Positions 5,783 through 6,630 of a DNA stretch of 6,630 nt are shown one piece after another. The first letter of the stretch is position 1. Every line of letters starts with the position of its first letter. This DNA is from Methanobacteriota archaeon (GTDB taxonomy: Archaea; Halobacteriota; Halobacteria; Halobacteriales; Halalkalicoccaceae): positions 1 to 6,630 of the forward strand of contig JADFQH010000169.1 in the NCBI GenBank assembly GCA_022561895.1, read 5' to 3'. The position numbers and the translations under genes are program-made. The notes under the pieces were generated by a model, which searched no databases, had not been told where the DNA came from, and saw only the letters and a program-made list of their open reading frames with translations.

Positions 5783-6180
5783 CCTTCCGCCGCGACTTTG
5801 CTCGCGACGGCAACCGGTTGCGGGTCGAGCTGAAACCTCTGGATGGACACAGCTACCAAGTGCGGGTCGGTGACAACACGTACGAGGTCCAGGGGTGGGT
5901 GCTCCCCGACGGTCGCGTGCGTTTCCGGATGGACGAGCGCACCTACGAAGCCGTCGCTACGCGCATCGGTGAGTCCAGCCGCACTATGTTCGATCGAGGG
6001 GTGGCGTCCATCGCCTCGCGGGACGTGCGGCTGCTGGTCGTCATGATCGGGAGCATCCTGGGGCTTGGCATTGCCACCCTGGTCCTGCTGGCAGTGCTCA
6101 CCAGCGCGGTGGTCCTGATCCGCTTGGCGCAGGCTCGCACCGCGCTCGAAGCTGAAGAAGGCCCGGCAACAGGGGAGTAG
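5779..6180 (+). CDS. Frame-shifted continuation of the carboxylase fused to a membrane-segment tail; possibly not a real gene
   Basis: The 133-codon frame from GTG 5779 overlaps the previous stop (GTGA) and has GGAGGG at 5769-5774 as a possible Shine-Dalgarno, so it could be a small coupled gene. However, residues about 4-62 (GNRLRVELKPLDGHSYQVRV; NTYEVQGWVLPDGRVRF; ERTYEAVATR) look like the biotinyl-transfer-domain segment that should follow LGPIRL in the same carboxylase, so a frameshift is more likely. No biotinyl domain or MKM biotin site follows. Instead residues about 71-123 (FDRGVASIASRDVRLL, then a hydrophobic segment about 85-115, then RLAQARTAL) resemble the last membrane helix of a polytopic protein, possibly a CDP-alcohol phosphatidyltransferase; this is a weak family guess. 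It probably represents two joined fragments. Confidence 0.45.
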   Translation: MTFRRDFARDGNRLRVELKPLDGHSYQVRVGDNTYEVQGWVLPDGRVRFRMDERTYEAVATRIGESSRTMFDRGVASIASRDVRLLVVMIGSILGLGIATLVLLAVLTSAVVLIRLAQARTALEAEEGPATGE

Positions 6181-6294
6181 GGCGCGATCTAACGCGCGAC
6201 GTATCTTCTTGCCCGACGACGACCCGGCATCGCCGGTGATCTTGGCGCCGGCCGCGTGCTGGCCGAGCCAGTTCTTCGAGTCGTGAGCTCCTGG

Positions 6295-6325
6295 TTGACC
6301 CTCCACTTAGTGGAGGGTATATCCT
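6295..6325 (+). promoter_or_regulatory. MerR-family type sigma70 promoter with palindromic operator
   Basis: A -35 element TTGACC (6295-6300) and a -10 element TATCCT (6320-6325) are separated by 19 bp, longer than the usual 17 and diagnostic of promoters that MerR-family activators untwist. Between them lies a perfect dyad: ACCCTCCAC (6298-6306), TTA, GTGGAGGGT (6310-6318). This matches the layout of mer, cue and sox-type promoters. Transcription would begin near 6331-6333 and reach the rhodanese gene after a leader of about 120 nt. The regulator and its signal (metal, oxidant, drug) are not in the window. It is a bacterial signal with no role in an archaeal host. Confidence 0.7.
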
Positions 6326-6394
6326 GCCTATGGACCCATTTCTGCAGGCGTACGTGAATGGTCGCCGCGGTCCGCCGCGGCAACTACGAGCGGT

Positions 6395-6424
6395 GCCGCG
6401 CTCGCCCCGTCTGGCGGGGGCGGC
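6395..6424 (+). repeat. GC-rich hairpin in the rhodanese leader
   Basis: GCCGC (6395-6399) pairs with GCGGC (6420-6424), and CCCCG (6405-6409) with CGGGG (6415-6419) around a TCTGG loop, leaving a 5-nt bulge. Just upstream, CGCCGCGG occurs twice (6363-6370 and 6373-6380) and each copy contains self-complementary CCGCGG. No T-run follows, so it is not a classic intrinsic terminator. In such GC-rich DNA chance folding is possible. Confidence 0.35.
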
Positions 6425-6437
6425 TGCTTCAATAGTC

Positions 6438-6447
6438 AAGGGGGGAG
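6438..6447 (+). promoter_or_regulatory. Shine-Dalgarno of the rhodanese gene
   Basis: AAGGGGGGAG ends 6 bases before ATG 6454. This strong bacterial ribosome binding site fixes the start and contrasts with the starts of the archaeal ATPase, phosphodiesterase and oxidoreductase genes, which lack one. Confidence 0.65.
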
Positions 6448-6453
6448 ATTGCC

Positions 6454-6630
6454 ATGCCAACCGCGATCGGTGTTGAAGAGACACAGCGCATGCTGGCTGA
6501 GGGAGCTCAGCTCGTCGACGTACTGCCCGAGGGCGAGTACACGGAGCTGCACCTCCCCGGCGCGCAGAACATCCCACTGAAGAAGATGACCGCAGACTCG
6601 ACGGCGTTGCTGGACCAGCGCCGGCCGGTG
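6454..6630 (+). CDS. Rhodanese-like domain protein, N-terminal part, runs off the window
   Basis: The 59 codons visible read MPTAIGVEETQRMLAEGAQ, then LVDVLPEGEYTELHLPGAQN, IPLKKM and finally LDQRRPV at the window edge. This is the first half of a single rhodanese domain: the strand LVDVLPEGEY (usually LVDVRxxxEY), the HLPGAxNIPL motif, and RRPV leading into the strand before the catalytic-loop Cys, which lies beyond the window. The Arg usual after LVDV is replaced by Leu, common in bacterial stand-alone rhodaneses that begin GxEExQRxxAEGAQLVxVLP. Rhodanese domains move sulfane sulfur or serve as redox/signal modules; the active site cannot be judged here. Downstream of a MerR-type promoter, so it may respond to metal or oxidative stress (inference). 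The sequence is bacterial in style, probably actinobacterial. Confidence 0.85.
   Translation, partial: MPTAIGVEETQRMLAEGAQLVDVLPEGEYTELHLPGAQNIPLKKMTADSTALLDQRRPV

Larger units (their letters stand above)
6181..6453. other. Intergenic stretch with no supported gene
   Basis: These 273 bases between the stop at 6180 and the rhodanese start hold a MerR-type promoter, GC-rich hairpins and a Shine-Dalgarno, listed separately. Short open frames exist: plus strand 6182-6286 ends in an unrecognised FFES; a plus-strand frame opens at ATG 6330; minus-strand frames cross the region. None resembles a known family or has convincing start signals. Confidence 0.6.

Noticed and set aside
6187..6193. ATCTAAC matching the integron attC core RYYYAAC, which might have explained a gene-cassette mosaic
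   Set aside because: No matching GTTRRRY core at the right distance and no foldable attC arms; a 7-base degenerate match is expected by chance.
5653..6577. Two minus-strand open frames (217 and 159 codons) across the carboxylase, membrane tail and rhodanese leader
   Set aside because: They run antisense to segments with clear protein similarity, and their translations resemble no family known to me.

Overview
The window is a join of two unlike parts. Positions 1 to about 5150 look like the chromosome of a halophilic archaeon (class Halobacteria). The proteins there are rich in Asp and Glu, the codons are GC-rich with many TCG/CGA words, and the promoters are TATA-like boxes about 22-30 bp before start codons with no Shine-Dalgarno, the leaderless style usual in haloarchaea. 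From about 5140 to 6630 the proteins resemble high-GC bacterial ones (best guess an actinobacterium), start sites carry Shine-Dalgarno runs, and a sigma70/MerR-type promoter is present. I favour a metagenome or single-cell assembly chimera over real gene transfer, but the sequence alone cannot settle this.

Left to right, the archaeal part holds: (1) sucC, the succinyl-CoA synthetase beta subunit, on the minus strand and cut by the window edge, with a short low-complexity insert encoded over a perfect GC hairpin; (2) a 228-bp AT-rich divergent intergenic region with a 9-bp-arm dyad and a repeated TATA-like decamer; (3) a 538-residue alkaline-phosphatase-superfamily phosphodiesterase/phosphotransferase; (4) a 112-bp palindromic MITE-like element with 17-bp perfect terminal inverted repeats, starting 1 nt after the phosphodiesterase stop; (5) a two-gene ABC-2 exporter operon (ATPase then permease, overlapping by one base) with its own TATA box; (6) the first ~26 codons of a quinone oxidoreductase/zinc-type alcohol dehydrogenase-like gene, which then breaks off.

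The right part is a mosaic of gene pieces: about 50 codons of a YebC/PmpR-type regulator, fused in frame to the C-terminal part of a biotin carboxylase (acyl-CoA carboxylase alpha subunit). The carboxylase reading then appears to shift frame near 5779 and runs into a membrane-segment tail of uncertain origin. After that come a 273-bp non-coding stretch with a MerR-type promoter (19-bp spacer, 9-bp-arm dyad) and the first 59 codons of a rhodanese-domain protein that leaves the window.

The ABC ATPase and permease form one exporter. The other genes show no clear functional link. I found no convincing new multi-gene system. The points most worth checking are the nature of the 5138-5154 junction, the palindromic element at 3005-3116, the palindrome-coded insert in sucC, and the MerR-type promoter.
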